Positions 24,465 to 38,295 are shown, numbered from the stretch's first letter. The stretch is DNA of 64,000 nucleotides from Cymbidium sinense (GCA_021442155.1 CM038228.1:81473095-81537094), one strand, 5' to 3'. Numbers and translations: made by a program. The notes: a model not told the origin generated them from the letters alone.

Positions 24465-26649
24465 TCACTCACACTCAATCACACACACTCAATTCAACCC
24501 TAATAGCTAAGGAGAGAGATCACAGAGAAATTTCTAAGAATTCTTGAGCTCTCTAAAATCCCCATTCTCGGTTTTACATGAAACTAAAATAGAGGTCACC
24601 TTTGATTTCCATTTGCACAAACCTCCACAAAAGTGCAATTAACTTTGTACACACCTTTTTTGGAGCTAAACAAGCAAGAATGAATCGTTTCCCATCACCC
24701 TCAACCGTGCAAAAGTAGGAGTTAGACCAAGATCAATCACCTACACCTCGTGTATTAGTCTTCCAAGCAAACTACACCAATTCAAAGCTCATGCTGCTAA
24801 ACAGGGCTTCGTTTCTACCAAATGAAGCTTCCTCAATTGTTGGAACCACTGATCACAAGCTCCAGTGTGGTATTCCACTGAAACTGGTCCTTGAATAAAA
24901 ATAGCTTGGTCTTTTGTGAAAGAAAGTGTTATGTCACGCGATTTCCACCTTTGGATTTTTTTTTTGCTTCCTTGAAGTGTGGGATATTTCATCTCTACAT
25001 CTCGATTCAGTGAGTCGAAGAAATCTATGGATGATCACCGCTCACCACTGAAGGAGATAGATCTCAAACCGTCCATTCCGCATGATCGAAATGGACGATC
25101 ATGATCTGATCATGTGTAGAAATGCTCATTTTTCTTTTGATCAGTGGGTTTAATCGTGGTCATCCGATCTTAGATCAGACGATCCATTAAGTTACTGTGT
25201 GCATCATCATCTGAGTCACCCTTTGGATGTGATAATTTAAATATAAAATCCCATCACACCACTTGAAAAGCGCATCGCATCAGCTGCCACGTGGCCTGGC
25301 GAGATTAAGGCTTTAAGTAGGCTTAAATAATTTATTTTTACTCCTAAAACTTCCTAAATTCATAACTAATCCTAGAAAAATCCAAAAAATACAAACTTAA
25401 GCTCATTTTAAAGATATTTCAGAGTATAATCTAGAAAAAGTATTATTAATTGATTAGTGATTTTGGCTTAATTAAGTTTTAATTAGAAATTTAATTAGCT
25501 TAATTATTTCTTAATTAATCACCTAATTGATCTCCAACTTTTTGTGGATGTTTGATGGACCTGCCTCCCATTTTAAAGATTTTATTGGTTGCTTAATTAA
25601 AGAAATGATTTTAACCACTTTCTTGATTTTAAAAATAAGAAAAAATAATTATAATTATTTCCTAATTTGAATTAATGGTTTGGGAAATCTTGGTAATCTT
25701 CCCAATTCCCTTGACTTAAATTAATTATTTTAAGATAAACCAATTCATCAAAATAAATTAAAGATTCAATCAATTAATAATTTATAATTAAAATAATTTA
25801 CAAATAAATCTTGATTTTGTTCAATAACCAAAGTAGGAGAAAAATTATAAATGAGAAAACCATAAATAGTTAAGTGAGATCCTAAGCATAATTATTAATC
25901 ATGAGCTAATATTTTCATTTTAGAATAATTTAATTTTCATTAATTTGCATATCATATTGCATTATTAATTAGTTAATTAACTTTTGTTAATTAATTGCTT
26001 ATTTTAAACCCTCCATTTAATTCTAATTAATTAATTAATCACACATGGGAAATGAGGGATCAACAAACCACTTTCATTTCCTAAATCAAATCAAACTCAA
26101 AATTGAAAATGTCATTTAAAAACTTTGGTTTATCTTAAGTTGCCTTATTTAGTATGATTATCATTAGGAACTAATTAGAATGAATGAGATCATGTGCTTA
26201 TGTTCCTTTATTTCTTTCTAATCATGTTAAATTTTTGTTATCATATGTAATCATGCATTCATTTCTTTTAAAATTAACTAAATGAAATAGTTTCTTTTAT
26301 GTCAAATTGTATGTCTTGACTTAAACTAAAAATAGGTGTGGCAATTATTACTATTAAATCAAAAAATATTTTTAAAAAGCTCATAAATCAATTATAATAA
26401 ATGGAGTGATGTTAATTACAAATATCTATAAGTATGCATGTGTTGATAATATAAGATATCAAATTTCTCTTTCCTTATCTTACATGGATTCATATAGGAT
26501 TTACAAATGTATAGTTCATTTGAAAATAACACAACATTTATTTAAATCTATTTCTATGCATCTCCATGCTAAGACTTAGGAAGAATTTCATACCACATAT
26601 GTAAATCAGATAATCAAATCAAATATGACTTCTCATTCTTTTGGTTCTT

Positions 26650-27000
26650 TTGTACATTTACATGTATCCGAGAAAAGTGGTATATTAGTCCGACACCGGA
26701 CTATGAGGTTTTAAGCCCTAAGTAGGTCTTACCTATCCTTGTAGAATAATAAATGCACTCACTTAAAATCTTATACATGTATGTATGATATAACCAATGA
26801 ATAAGAATCATAAATCAAATAAATCAACAACTTTTGCATGGGTTTTCCTATCCGTAGTTATTATACATCTATATGTATATAAGAAAAGTGGTATATTAGT
26901 GACACCCCGTGGTCGAAGCTTTAAAAGTAGGTCTCCTCATGCCCAGAATAAATGGTGACGTTCTCACTTAAAACTTTTATACATATGAACGTGTATCTAG
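26650..27000 (+). repeat. diverged tandem duplication specific to B LTRs (~0.21 kb period)
   Basis: AGAAAAGTGGTATATTAGT occurs at 26671 and again at 26882. Both are followed by diverged forms of the GAGGCTTTAAGTAGG and CTCACTTAAAAC blocks. A LTRs have a single copy (for example 19365, 54640). The 3' B LTR also has two (60829 and 61058), so the duplication predates insertion of B. Confidence 0.65.
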
Positions 27001-28129
27001 CTAATGAATGAAAAATCCTTCTTTTCTATTAAAAAGGCATACATTCATAATTCAATCAAATGAAATATTTAAATTCCAAATACACTTCTTTGCATTCATC
27101 GTTCAAGTATGCTAAAAAATATAAATTACAAATGTATGCTTAGATTTACTCATGCATGATATACATGATGGAAAGAATGAATGAATATGTTATGTGATAG
27201 TAATCCATTCTAATTAATCTTAAGATGTCTTTCTTAATAATAGGTCATTTAGATGAACCTAAACTTAGATTGATTAAAATAATAAGCCATTCACTAAATT
27301 GATTAATTAACTTACTTTAGAAGTGACTTAAGGTAGGGATGAAAGAGTGGTTCCCTCTCTTTCTTCTCTTTATAACACGTAGTTGTTAAGTGTATGCCAT
27401 ATGAAACAAAAGAAAACACTAAGTAAAATCTTCAAATCAATTAAATCACTTAAATAGAAATTAATCCTTTATAAATTAAATCCTTCACACATAGTAAATT
27501 ACAACTTTAAAGCCTAGCTAGGTCATACCACACAAGCTTTAATGTACACACATTAGACTAAGCCACCATTTCTAGCTTCATATTAAGGCGGTGAGTGGTT
27601 TGATGTATGCTTATTTTGTGATGTATTGTTGAGATGTTGTAGAAGTTTGGAATGATATTAGCCTAATTATGCTTTCTATGGGGGGTTATGCTTAATCAAA
27701 ATAAAAAAATATAAATGTTTTTTTACTATGCAAGTTGCTTAACCCCTAAGCATAACCTAAGTTAGGATAGTGGGCTTGATACCCATGTGGGGTGCTAAGT
27801 CCAAATTATTCATATAAGCTTGATTGTATGGTGTGTTTAGCTAATATTTATTTTGTAGTGTAGATTTACTTTCCTTCTTTTAATGTAATTTTACATTAAG
27901 ATTAGGATGAGTGTTATGCGGGATTAGGATGAGCATTGGTTATAAGACCAAGTCTTATGTACCATGTGATGCCTTTGGAGCAAGCATATTGAAATCAAGC
28001 CGAAAGAAAGAAAGAAATGGAGCAAATCAAATGAAGAAATGGAAGATGAAAAAATGAAGAATGAAGAATGAAGACCCCCTAAAACATCCATCATTTCAAA
28101 TTGTAATTCTTCTCTTGTAATTCGGGTTG

Positions 28130-28153
28130 TATAAGGGTAGAGCTCAGCTACCC
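28130..28153 (+). promoter_or_regulatory. B 5' LTR TATA box with start-site hairpin
   Basis: TATAAGGGTAGAGCTCAGCTACCC keeps both 6-bp arms of the hairpin. In the 5' LTR this would have started transcription of the B element toward the coding region at 39114. Confidence 0.6.
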
Positions 28154-29528
28154 ACATTTCTTTTTGTGTCATGACATCACATCGACCTTTTATTCTTTTG
28201 TGATAGCTTTATAAAATTATTTGATGTTTTGTTTAGTTTGTGCATTAGAAATGGCATGACTCTTCATAGTTTCTTTATGAGTGGTGATTATTGTATAGCC
28301 TGGATGCGATTAGGCTCTTAGGATAAAAATAAATTTTATATCCCATTAATAACTCATCACTAAGCTTTTAAACTAACTCATAATCTTACATAAAAGCTTT
28401 AAGTATTAAACCAAGATAATAAAATATTTAGCAACCCTTTAGCTGGATGTTGTATGTTTAATATCATGCATAATCATCATATTTCACTCTTATTAATAGT
28501 AGGCTTCCATCTTTGCCAGATAGAATGGGCTTAACCTTTGAGAGTCTATGATGGAAGAACACCTCTTTCCCTTTTGAGTTGGCCCATAATCAACTTCTCA
28601 TGCATTTAGGCATAGAAAATCCCATAGCCTATGTCAAAATAAAGAGTCCTAAATTAAATAAAATTTGACACAAATTTGCATTAGATTTAAGTCATTATTC
28701 ATACCCCTCATGCTCTCTTGGGGAGTGGGTTTAAGGACTTAATATCTTTCTAAAACCAAGCCATCTTACAAAAGCATATATGACTTGCCTACATGGATTT
28801 AAAGCATAGAGGAGTTAGATCGCCACCGAGCGGTAATAATTCCAAAGAATCGTGGTTTTATTCTCTATGAGGTAAACCACATACTCATTTTCTCCTTAGA
28901 TTTAAGTCATATTTTGGCCCTCGTCAAAGCTCCCTAGATTTAAGATCTGAGGTTATTATTTTTATTTGTGGGCTACAAGCATAAATCCTCACCTCTTAGG
29001 CATTTCCATAATCTTGTATTGTTTAATTTCAAGTCTTAGATTTCTCATAAAATTTTAACTCAAATAAATAAATCTCCTCAACTTCAAATATATAAAGCCC
29101 AACCATTAGATAGATTGGAGTGCTCACTAGGCTTCCTAGTATTATGAGCACTCCCTACTCATCTCATTTGGTTTCAATAATAACTCTTCCCTTTTGATCC
29201 ATCCCACTTGATTTTCTAAAACACAACCAATTTATTGATAGTCTTATCTTTGAATTCTCTGGAGACAATAATCACCTACTTTAATCGAGAGTATTCTTAA
29301 GGAATTTGCTTTCCTTAAAATATAATTAACTATGGGGCTTACCCCCATAGAGAACTTTAGAACCCAGTTTAAATAAATCTTACTTTATTCATCCATGTAA
29401 AGTAGGGGAAAAATCTCTAGTATATTGGAAGCCCCATCATGGCTTAGGAGTCTTTATTAGGTGATTAGGTCCATTGTAAGGTAGTGACTTCTATCTTTGA
29501 TATACACTATTCTTCATCGTAATCCATT

Positions 29529-29546
29529 TGGCAACCCGCTAGGATG
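29529..29546 (+). other. candidate primer binding site, tRNA-Arg-like
   Basis: TGGCAACCCGCTAGGATG begins two bases after the LTR-terminal CA, the usual place for a minus-strand primer site. From memory, it resembles the complement of the 3' end of a plant tRNA-Arg (TGGCGACTCCGCTGGGGAT) with two substitutions and two one-base gaps. Ogre-type elements are reported to use tRNA-Arg. A mutated site fits the age of the element; the exact tRNA is not proven. Confidence 0.4.
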
Positions 29547-29840
29547 TTACCTCTCCATCTCTAGTGATGATTGTCATCTCCAAGCATCGAGTAGTGGACT
29601 TGCATTTTATGTGAGTCAGACTATCTTTCTTTCATTAGCACTTAGCTTTTCATTCTTAAGCATAAGTTAGCCAACATCCTCTAGGTTCTAGGACCTCGGT
29701 AGGTCTTAAACCCCTATTGGGCTCCCAATATGTGAAAAGCAAAATTTATCAATAAAGGAGAGATAATAAAATTTCAAAACCTCCCACTAGCAGGCGGGTT
29801 CATCATAAAATTTAAGAAAATAAATTTTTCACAAATGACA

Positions 29841-30840
29841 CTTTCAAAAGCACTCTTTTGAAAAGCCACCTTCATTCAACATACTCAAATTTGTTGAATG
29901 AAGATTCTATTTTCAAATCATAACATAAAATTGAAACTCCACTCAACATATTTCACATATGTTAGGAAGTTTCTCTCTTTTCAAAATCAAGAAAACACAT
30001 ACATGGCATCAAACATATCATTGAAATCTATTTAACATACTTAAGATTTGTTAAATAAATTTTACCTCTATTTTGGAATCTTTTGACATACATTTGTCAA
30101 ACAAAGAATTCCCTCTTTCCAAAAAGAAAGAGAGCATCATACATTTGATTCCTTTCATACAAGTTTTATGAGTTCCATTTTCAAATACATTTGATTCAAA
30201 AAGTTGTTAAGAGAATCTTATTTTCATATACATTTGATTCCCAATTAACATATCAAAAGTTGAGAATCTAATTTTCATAATTTGATTCAAAACATCGTTA
30301 AGTGAGAATCTCATTTTCATATGCATTTGATTCCACTCCTTAACATGTCAACTAAGTGAGAGTTATTTTCATAAATCATATACTTGATTCCACTTAACAT
30401 ATCAAATTTGTTAAGTGAGATTCTCAATTTCATGACATATTTTTTACTCTCCACTTAGCACACCAAATTTGTTAAGTGAGGGTCTCATTTGCATGTCACA
30501 TTTGACCTCCACTTAACATATCAAATTTGTTAAGTGGGAGTCCCATTTTCAAAACATAGATCAATAACATTTGAGCTTTCATGTAAACATACTAAATTTA
30601 TTAAGTGAGAGTCCCATTTTAAAAGAAAAGTAAAACATATATCAATCACACATGGGCTTTCACTTAACATACCAAATTTGTTAAGTGAGAGTCCCATTTT
30701 CAAAGAAAAGAAAAATATAGATCAATCTCATTTGACTTTCACTTAACATACCAAATTTGTTAAATGAAAGTCCCATTTTCATATATAAATCAAACACATG
30801 TGGCTTCTACTTGACATATCAAATTTGTCAAGTAAGAAAC
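29841..30840 (+). repeat. serial stem-loop repeats with covarying stems
   Basis: At least ten stem-loops are spaced roughly 60-80 bases apart in the best part. Examples: TTCATTCAACA/TGTTGAATGAA (29871-29902), ATTTAACA/TGTTAAAT (30029-30056), TTTGACA/TGTCAAA (near 30082-30105), CCACTTAACA/TGTTAAGTG (near 30390 and 30507), CTTTCACTTAACA/TGTTAAGTGAGAG (near 30657) and TACTTGACA/TGTCAAGTA (near 30805). The loop is nearly constant (TAYCAAAT or TACTCAAAT), while paired stem positions change together. Confidence 0.75.
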
Positions 30841-32331
30841 CCCATTTTCAAATTAACATTTCATACATCTGTGGTGAAAAATTTCTATAGTCGCTTCAGA
30901 GAAAGAAAAGGCGGCTATAAAAATTCATCTTGGTAAGATGCCACACGGATTCATAGATGTACTTATTCAGGTAATTGGGTACATCATCAAGGTATAGTGT
31001 ACTATCTCGAAAGACAAAAATCATTACCCTTTAATGAAACTAATCACCTTAATAAGGACTCTGGGATGATGGGTGCATATGTACCGAGATCTTTACATGG
31101 AAAGTAAAGTAGTAGGGTTTATTTTAAATCAGTTTGTTAAGTTCCTATAGGCAAGCCCCCCATAGTTAATTACATCTAAGGGATGGGATCCTTAGAAAAC
31201 TCGATTAAGGTAAATGATTGTTGTCTCTAAAGATTTGAATAAAGAAGGATTATCAATCATTTGGTTCACGTTTGAAGATCAAATGAGATTGATCAAAAGA
31301 GAGTTATTATCAAAGCTAAAATGGAAAATAAGCATGAGATGCTCACGATGTTAGGAAACCTAGCTAGCATCTTAGACTATCCTATAGTTGGGCTTTATAT
31401 TTTAGAAATTGATTTAGTTCATTTGAGTTATATTTTCATTAGAATTTTAGGACTTAAGATTCTTTATAACAAGGTTAAAGAAATGCCTAAGTGGTGAGTA
31501 ATTATGCTTATGGTCCATAAAGGGGAAAAGAAATCTTAGAACCTAAATCTAAGAAGCTTTGGTGAGGGCCAAAAGCACAACCTAAATCTAAGGTGAAAAA
31601 TGGGTAATTGGTTTTCCTTCACAAGAAAGGACAAACATGACAACTTACAACTGAGGGTGGCGACCTAACTCCTCAACAATTTTAAATACATGTAGGCAAG
31701 TTTTATACTTATGCAAGATAGTTTATTATTATTTAGAAAGAGACTAAGTTCTTAAACTCACTCCCTAAAGAGACTAGATCATGTAAAGGGACATGCTTCA
31801 AATGACCTAAATCTAATGAAATTTAAATTTTATTTTTTTTTGGACATTCATTTTGACTCAGGCTAATAAGATTTTTATGACTAATGCATGAGAAATCAGA
31901 TTATTGGCCAAAATCAATGAGAAGGGAGGAGGTGAGTTTCCACCACCGCTCTCAGGTCAAAGTTCTCGGCAAAGGTGGAAGCCCTCCAATCAAAGAAATG
32001 ATATGCATTTATGCATGATATTATAAATAAATGCTCATCTAGCTAAGGGGTTGCTAATTCTTTTATCTTGATTTTAATCCTAAGCTTTAGGTGAGATTAT
32101 AAGTTATTTAATTTTAATTTGAGTTGTTAAGTTGGGTAAAATATTTATTTTTACCCAAAGAGCCTAATCCACATCTAGGCCATGCATAAAGAAAGGAAGA
32201 AACTGGGAAAAGTATGCCACTTAATGCAAAAGCTAAATAAATCATCAAACAATTTATCAAGCTAATCGCAAAAAGAATAAATGGTCATTTGTGGTCAGGC
32301 ACCACCACACAAATCCAAAAATATCAAATGT

Positions 32332-32357
32332 GGGTAGTCGAGCTCTACCCTTATATA
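32332..32357 (-). promoter_or_regulatory. TATA box with start-site hairpin, minus-strand LTR
   Basis: On the minus strand this reads TATATAAGGGTAGAGCTCGACTACCC. Both hairpin arms are intact. If active, it would transcribe away from the B coding region, across the 5' leader toward 29500. Confidence 0.55.
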
Positions 32358-35300
32358 ACCTAGATTACAAATGAATTGAGTTATAATTTAAGCAAAGGAA
32401 TTCATTATTTTGTGAGTCTTCAAGCTTTATTCTTCTTTCTTCCTTTTTTCTTCTTCTTCTTTCTTCTTTCGATTCCTCCTTTGGATGGTTGGAAGGTGGA
32501 TGCTCCAAGGCTTCACATGGTGCATAAGATAAGATCTTATGGCCAACGTTCATCCTAATCCCCATAACAATTCATTCCAAAAATTCTAATTATATAAATT
32601 TTTACATGAAAAGGAAAAGTAGAAATCTAACTAACACCTGCAAAATAAAGGTTAGTTAAATCACATCAAACAAATCCCAAGCATATATATTAGACTCATC
32701 ACCCCACACATGGGTGACTAAGTCCACTGGCCTATGGATTATGCAAAGGGGTATAAAGCACCTATAAGCAAGAAGCATTTATATTTTTATTTATGATAGC
32801 CCCTTAAGCACAATCCCTATGAAAAGAATAGTTAGACTAAGAATCCACCATTCATTCTCATACACCCTAACATTCAGTCTAAAACATAGATCACAAAATA
32901 AAACATAACATCAAACTATGCTAACCTAAATTAGAAGTGGTGACTTAGGCTAATGTGTGTGCTTTGAAGGTTTGTGATGCTTTATGACTTTGGGTTTAAA
33001 TTTTCTAAGTATGAAGAACATGTTCAACTTAGAGGAGGGTTTTATTTAAGTTGTTTAAGTATTTTGGGTTATTTTTATTTCATGTTTTAATTTAGTTTAA
33101 GTGAAACCTACAAATAATCACTAAGTTATGAAGAGAGGGAAAGAGAAGAGAACTTCTCTTTCCTTTCCTAATCCTTAAGTAATTTTCTAAAGTAAGTTCA
33201 TGTTTTAGTTTCATTTAGGTGAATTTTTTTATTGCATCATTTAATCAATCCTAAGTTTAGATAAACCCTAAATAAACTTATTCAAAAAGAAAGGCATTTC
33301 AAGATTAATTAAAATGAATCAAAATTTACATAACACGCATTCCTTCATTTCTTTCCCAATATATATAACATGGATATGGATGGACCCTAAGCATATATAC
33401 ATGAAAATAGAGTAGTTAACACACTTTATGATGCATGCTAAGTAATCCATTAAGAAAATTTAGAAGTTGAATATGCATGATTTTTCTTAAGTAGAAAAGG
33501 TTTTCCTTATCCAAAATTTCACATACACACATGAAAGTAAGAAAGGCATAAGTGAGTACAACACCATTGTTAACCAGAGGTGAATGGTATAAGACCTACT
33601 TAGGGCTACTTAAAGTCTCACAACCTCAGGATTGTCTAAACTAATATACCACTTCCCTTAAGTACTAACATGCATATAAAAGAAATGAAATAGAAAAGGA
33701 AGATGCAAAAGTTGTTTAATAGATTTGTTTTGTTTATGCAATTTATTCATGTAAGTGTACGTAACCTTTCTTAGATGGTAGCATAGGGATGAATTGGGTA
33801 TGAGATTAAGTAAGTGTTGGGATCTTTTCAAATTAACCCTACATCTTACTAACTCCTATACAAAACTATGTTAACATAAGAAAGAAAGAGAACCTATGCT
33901 AAATATGCTTTTATAATCCAGCACATACAAGCTTATAATTAAGATATGAATAGCACACTTTCAGATTTGATATTTTATTTATAAGTTTTGAAAATACTTT
34001 GGATTTAGTAGTGATAATAGTCACTCATATTTTACTTTTAGCAATGCACATTTGGCATACATAAAGTAATTTTATTTTAAAATTTGAAACATGAAATTAT
34101 GAATGCATGAATTACATGGCATACAACTTAACATGTTGGGAAAGATCCAAAGTAATGAAAGCATGTAAACAAACTCACTTTACTTAAATCCTAAAGTCAT
34201 TCTTAAGGAAAATAAAAATTAGAATAAATCAAAGTGAATTTCAAAATGATTTATGTTTAGATTGAAGTTTGATTTAATTTTGAAAAGGTGAGATGAGTTT
34301 GTTGTTCCTAACCCATTCTCACATGCGTTTTGTATTTTCTTTAATTTTTAAATAATTTAATCTATTTTTAAGTGTTGATTAGGTTAGAGCATGAATTAAG
34401 TAGCTTAATTAACCCTTACCTACACCACCTTAGTAATTATGAGCTAATAAGATGACATAAAAATCATAAGGTATTTAAATTTTCAATGCACCTAATAATG
34501 AAATGGCCTAAGGCAATTTGACTTACAATTAAAAGTTAATTAAACTAAGGGGTTTAGCTTAAGTACTTTTTAAACACCCTTTCATACTTATGAAAGGGGT
34601 TTTAATTCCCTTAATTAAACTTAGGCTATTAAACACTCAACTTAACCAAGGTAGATTAATTAAGTTAAATTTTTAGAATTTTTGAAAATTGATTAAAGGG
34701 ATAATTAATGAGTTAACCCTTAATTAAGAGGGGATTAAGGAGAGAAAAAGGGGGTTTTGGGAATAGCTTGGGAGAAATGCCCCAAAATTATTCCATAAAA
34801 CTCCTACTCACTAAATCTGACCTTAATTAAACTTAATCATAGGGTAAATCTACTAATCACACCTTAATTACCCTTAATTATATGAAAGGGGTAATTAGGG
34901 AATGAGGTAACAATTTCCCTAATTAAGCCCTCAATAAATCTCAAGAAAATTATCGGAGGTAGAGATCATCCCCTAAAATGAACCCTAAAAATTTTCTGAT
35001 TAATTGATGACCTAATAAAAGAATAATTAGCTAATTAAAATTCTCAATGAAACCCAAATTCAAAGAAAAGGGTAAGACAAAATCCATTAAAACTATTTTT
35101 AAAATATTCTAGATGACATTAACTTTCCATGGCATTTTTTCTTTTATTTTTCTTATTTTTCTATGAAGAGTTATGAATTTTAGAGTTTTTATAAATTAAT
35201 TAGGAATTAATTAATACCCTTAACTAATCCCTACTTAATATTAGCTCACGCGTTTGACGGCGGTGCACTTTACGCATCCGCCATGAGGGACAACTTAAGT

Positions 35301-36499
35301 TATCATACAGTAGCGGCGCGCTTGATAAATCTGACCATCGATCAAGATCGATGGATTCACGTGGTTTAAAATAGATAAAGTTTCTAAAACTTGTTAAATA
35401 ATCTCGGTCCATCTAAAATCGTGGATGGATGGGCGAGATGGTTCTTCCCGAGGATCAATGGAGACCATCCATGATCAGGGAGATCCAAACTTATAGCATG
35501 GAATCATACAAGACTCAACCCAAACCATCTAAGCATAATTACCAACCTATCCAACAGTTGATTTCCCATGCAATAAACATTTCTTTCATAAAAGACTAAC
35601 ATCTATCAAGCTAAGTGGTTGGAAAATTACATACCTCACTGGAGGTGATCCCCGGCACTCGAGCTCGATGAGGTAGCTTCATTTGGTGGAGATGAAGCCC
35701 TGTTAAAAGTTTCAAGCCTTGGGGTTGAGTAGATCTCCCTATGGACCAACACCACTTGCTCCCCTTTGTGGCTTTGATCCAATTTCACTCTTCCTTCCTT
35801 TGGGAACTTGAGGGAATGCTTAGGTGCACTCGACTTGATCCCCTGGGGAGTGTAAAGGCAATTATAATTTGAGTATGGAAGGACTTGGGAATTGAGATGA
35901 GCTCCCTTATTTTCTAAGGAAAATCGAAAAAGTTAAGATTCAAATCCCTCTTAGAAAGCTTAAGGATGCTCTCCATGCTAACTCTCTCTTCATTGTGAGT
36001 GAAGTGAAATTTCATTGAATAAGGGGGAGTATATCTCTCCTTATGGCAATCGGACGACCGAGCATAAGCTTGCCTTTTTGATCCAATTGACTAGATTAGG
36101 GAGGTTATTTAGGATTTTTTTTTTAGTGTGCACATGGTCAGTTTGATCCCTTGAGTGGAATGCCAACTTCCCATGTTCTGAATTTCAGCTTAGGAGGAAA
36201 TTTGAAAACTCCATTTCAAGCCATGTTGTCAGGTTTGGTCTATGGGCCAAATGGGTTCACACAAACCCATTGGGTTGGGTGCACTAGTCATCACTAAGTC
36301 CCCTTGAGTTTATAGGAAAGCTTTAAGTGATTGTGAAGAGTGTATGACCAAAATACCGATGGGCTAGGCCAAAATTTGTTCTATGGACTAGGGGTTGAAA
36401 GGTCATTTTGCTACTTTTTCAATTCAAATATGTTAGGTATGTGGAGAAACTAGGTTTGGCCAAGTTTCACTAAATTTGGAATCCATTTGATAGGGTTTG

Positions 36500-37180
36500 G
36501 CTCATGTGACCCATTTAGGTCAAAATGGGTCAACTTGGTCAAGTTGACCAATGGTCAAATTGGGTCAAACCAAGGGTTGAGTTCATATGACCATTTGAAA
36601 TATTTTGGTGCCTTTGGTTTGGTTCAGTTTGGTATACATTTGGTTTTGGCTCATATGACTTCATTTATGTCAAATGGGTCAAGTTGACCTATTTCATTTG
36701 ACCAGGTAGGTAAAGGGAGGTTTAGGTTAGGTTAGTCATATGGAGTGGATTTGTATCTTTGTTTCCAATCAATTTGGGTTAGGTTCAATTTTGGCCAATT
36801 TAGGCTTGGCCATGTTGAGTCTAAGGTCAATTGGGCTAAGTTAGGTCAAGTTGGCCAATTTAGGCTTTGGTCAAGTTTCACAAGTGATTTGGGATGGACT
36901 TGACCCATTGGTTTCAATCAATTTAGCTTAGATCAAGTTTTGACACATTTTTGCCCTTTAAATCAAAATGGGTTAACTTGGGTCAAGTGGGCCAATTGGG
37001 CTAGGTTAGCTCAAATGTTAGCTTGGTCAAGTTCAAACATATGTCATGAGTGAACTTAGATCAATGGTTTCAAACAATTTGGCCTATGGTGGATTTTGGC
37101 TATATTAGGTTTCATTTTAGGTTAAGTGTTGACTTGGTCAACCCTTAGGTTTGACTTGGTTTGACCTAATTTGATTGATT
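36500..37180 (-). promoter_or_regulatory. W-box-like GGTCAA/TTGACC cluster, minus-strand LTR
   Basis: Dense GGTCAA/TTGACC hexamers, for example 36518-36570 and 37130-37165, at the LTR position equivalent to the clusters in LTR1 and LTR2. Confidence 0.4.
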
Positions 37181-37679
37181 GATCATCCCCATGATTGTTG
37201 ATCATGATGAGAGGATATATGAGTTTGGTTCAATCCAATTTGGTTAGGATCAAAAGTTGGCTCATAAGGGTACTTTAGTTCACTTTGGGTCAACTGAGCC
37301 TAAGTGGATCAAATGGCTTGGTCAAAGCTTGATTTGAAGTTGATTGATCTTGTATATGGATTCATGATTGAAATAAAAATCCATTTATAAGTGGTTTGAA
37401 GTTAAATGGATTTTGATCCATTTGAAAATTTCATATTCAAAGGAAGAATATGAAGGAGTTTTGGGTTTGATTTTTTATTTAGGTTTTGATTGAATGATTG
37501 AAGTTTGGATTTATATATGAGCTCATGATTGTAGGATTGATTGAACCATGAGAGAAAATCAAGGATTTGGCTTGATTTGAAAGTGTTTGACTAAGTTCAA
37601 TATTTTGACTTGAAAGGCTTAGATTTGATTTTGAGTTGATTTGAGTTTGATTTTTTGGAATTGGTTTTGATTGTTTGAA

Positions 37680-38295
37680 TTCATATTTCATTTATATATG
37701 TGAATATAAATGATAATATAAATTGATCATGAGAAAATTTCAAGAATCTGAGAGAGTTTAATCATGATTTGGGTTAAATCCATTAAAGGGAATTTAAAGG
37801 ATTCATAGTAATTTTTTTAATTTGAAATCTAATTTTTTTGGATTGGATTTGATTGATTTATATTTATATTTCATTTATATATGAGAATATAAATGAGAAT
37901 ATAAATAAGTTTTGAGAAAATCCCAAAGGATGAAAAAGGTTTGATCAAAGTTTAGGTTAAATCCATTAAAAGAAAAATTAAGGGATGTAAAGGAATTTCA
38001 AGGATTTTAAATTTGGAATTTAATTTGATGGTTTGATTTGATTGAGTTATATTTATATTTCATTTATATATGAGAATATAAATGAGAATATAAATAATTT
38101 TTGAGAAAATTCCATGAATTTGAATTGATTTGATCAAGGTTTAGGGTTGATTTTGGCTAAGTCCTTTAATGAAAAATTAAAAGGACTTAAGAAAATTTTC
38201 ATGAATTGATTTGAAATTTTGAATTTGATTTGATGGGTTTGAATTTATATTTCATTTATATATGAGAATATAAATGAGAATATAAATGGATCATG
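37680..38295 (-). repeat. four-copy ~180-bp AT hairpin subrepeat array
   Basis: CATTTATATATG(T)GAATATAAATGA or close forms recur near 37690, 37870, 38060 and 38250. The period is 180-190 bp. Each is followed by TTTAGGTTAAATCC or GGCTAAGTCCTT blocks. Confidence 0.7.

Larger units (their letters stand above)
24235..29526 (+). mobile_element. 5' LTR of the B retrotransposon, part 2
   Basis: This stretch aligns with the 3' LTR from about 58150 onward: the GAGGGGGTATACCCC palindrome (24437), the TGTTGGAACCACTGATCACAAGCTC block (24838, cf. 58690), the GGTCTTTTGTGAAAG block (24910), AT-rich TTAATTAA sequence, the duplicated AGAAAAGTGGTATATTAG block (26671 and 26882), the TATA-hairpin (28130), and CATGTAAAGTAG (29394). 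It ends ...AATCCA at 29526, followed by TT and a primer-binding-site candidate. Relative to A LTRs, about 0.2 kb at the 3' end is absent. Confidence 0.8.
29527..30869 (+). other. B element leader, part 1 (5' untranslated region)
   Basis: This sequence follows the 5' LTR. It has no matching copy among the LTRs and no open frame of note. It starts with a primer-binding-site candidate and from about 29840 becomes a series of stem-loops. A minus-strand A LTR splits it at 30870. The same stem-loop style resumes at 38764, which shows that the two parts were once continuous (about 1.75 kb in total). Confidence 0.7.

Noticed and set aside
24217..24510. 97-codon frame in the B 5' LTR
   Set aside because: It crosses the LTR1 end and the target duplication at 24229-24234, so it is a chance product of the insertion.
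29841..30840. CRISPR-like array (regular short palindromic repeats)
   Set aside because: The units vary in length and sequence, the spacers are not unique inserts, and the context is a plant retrotransposon leader.
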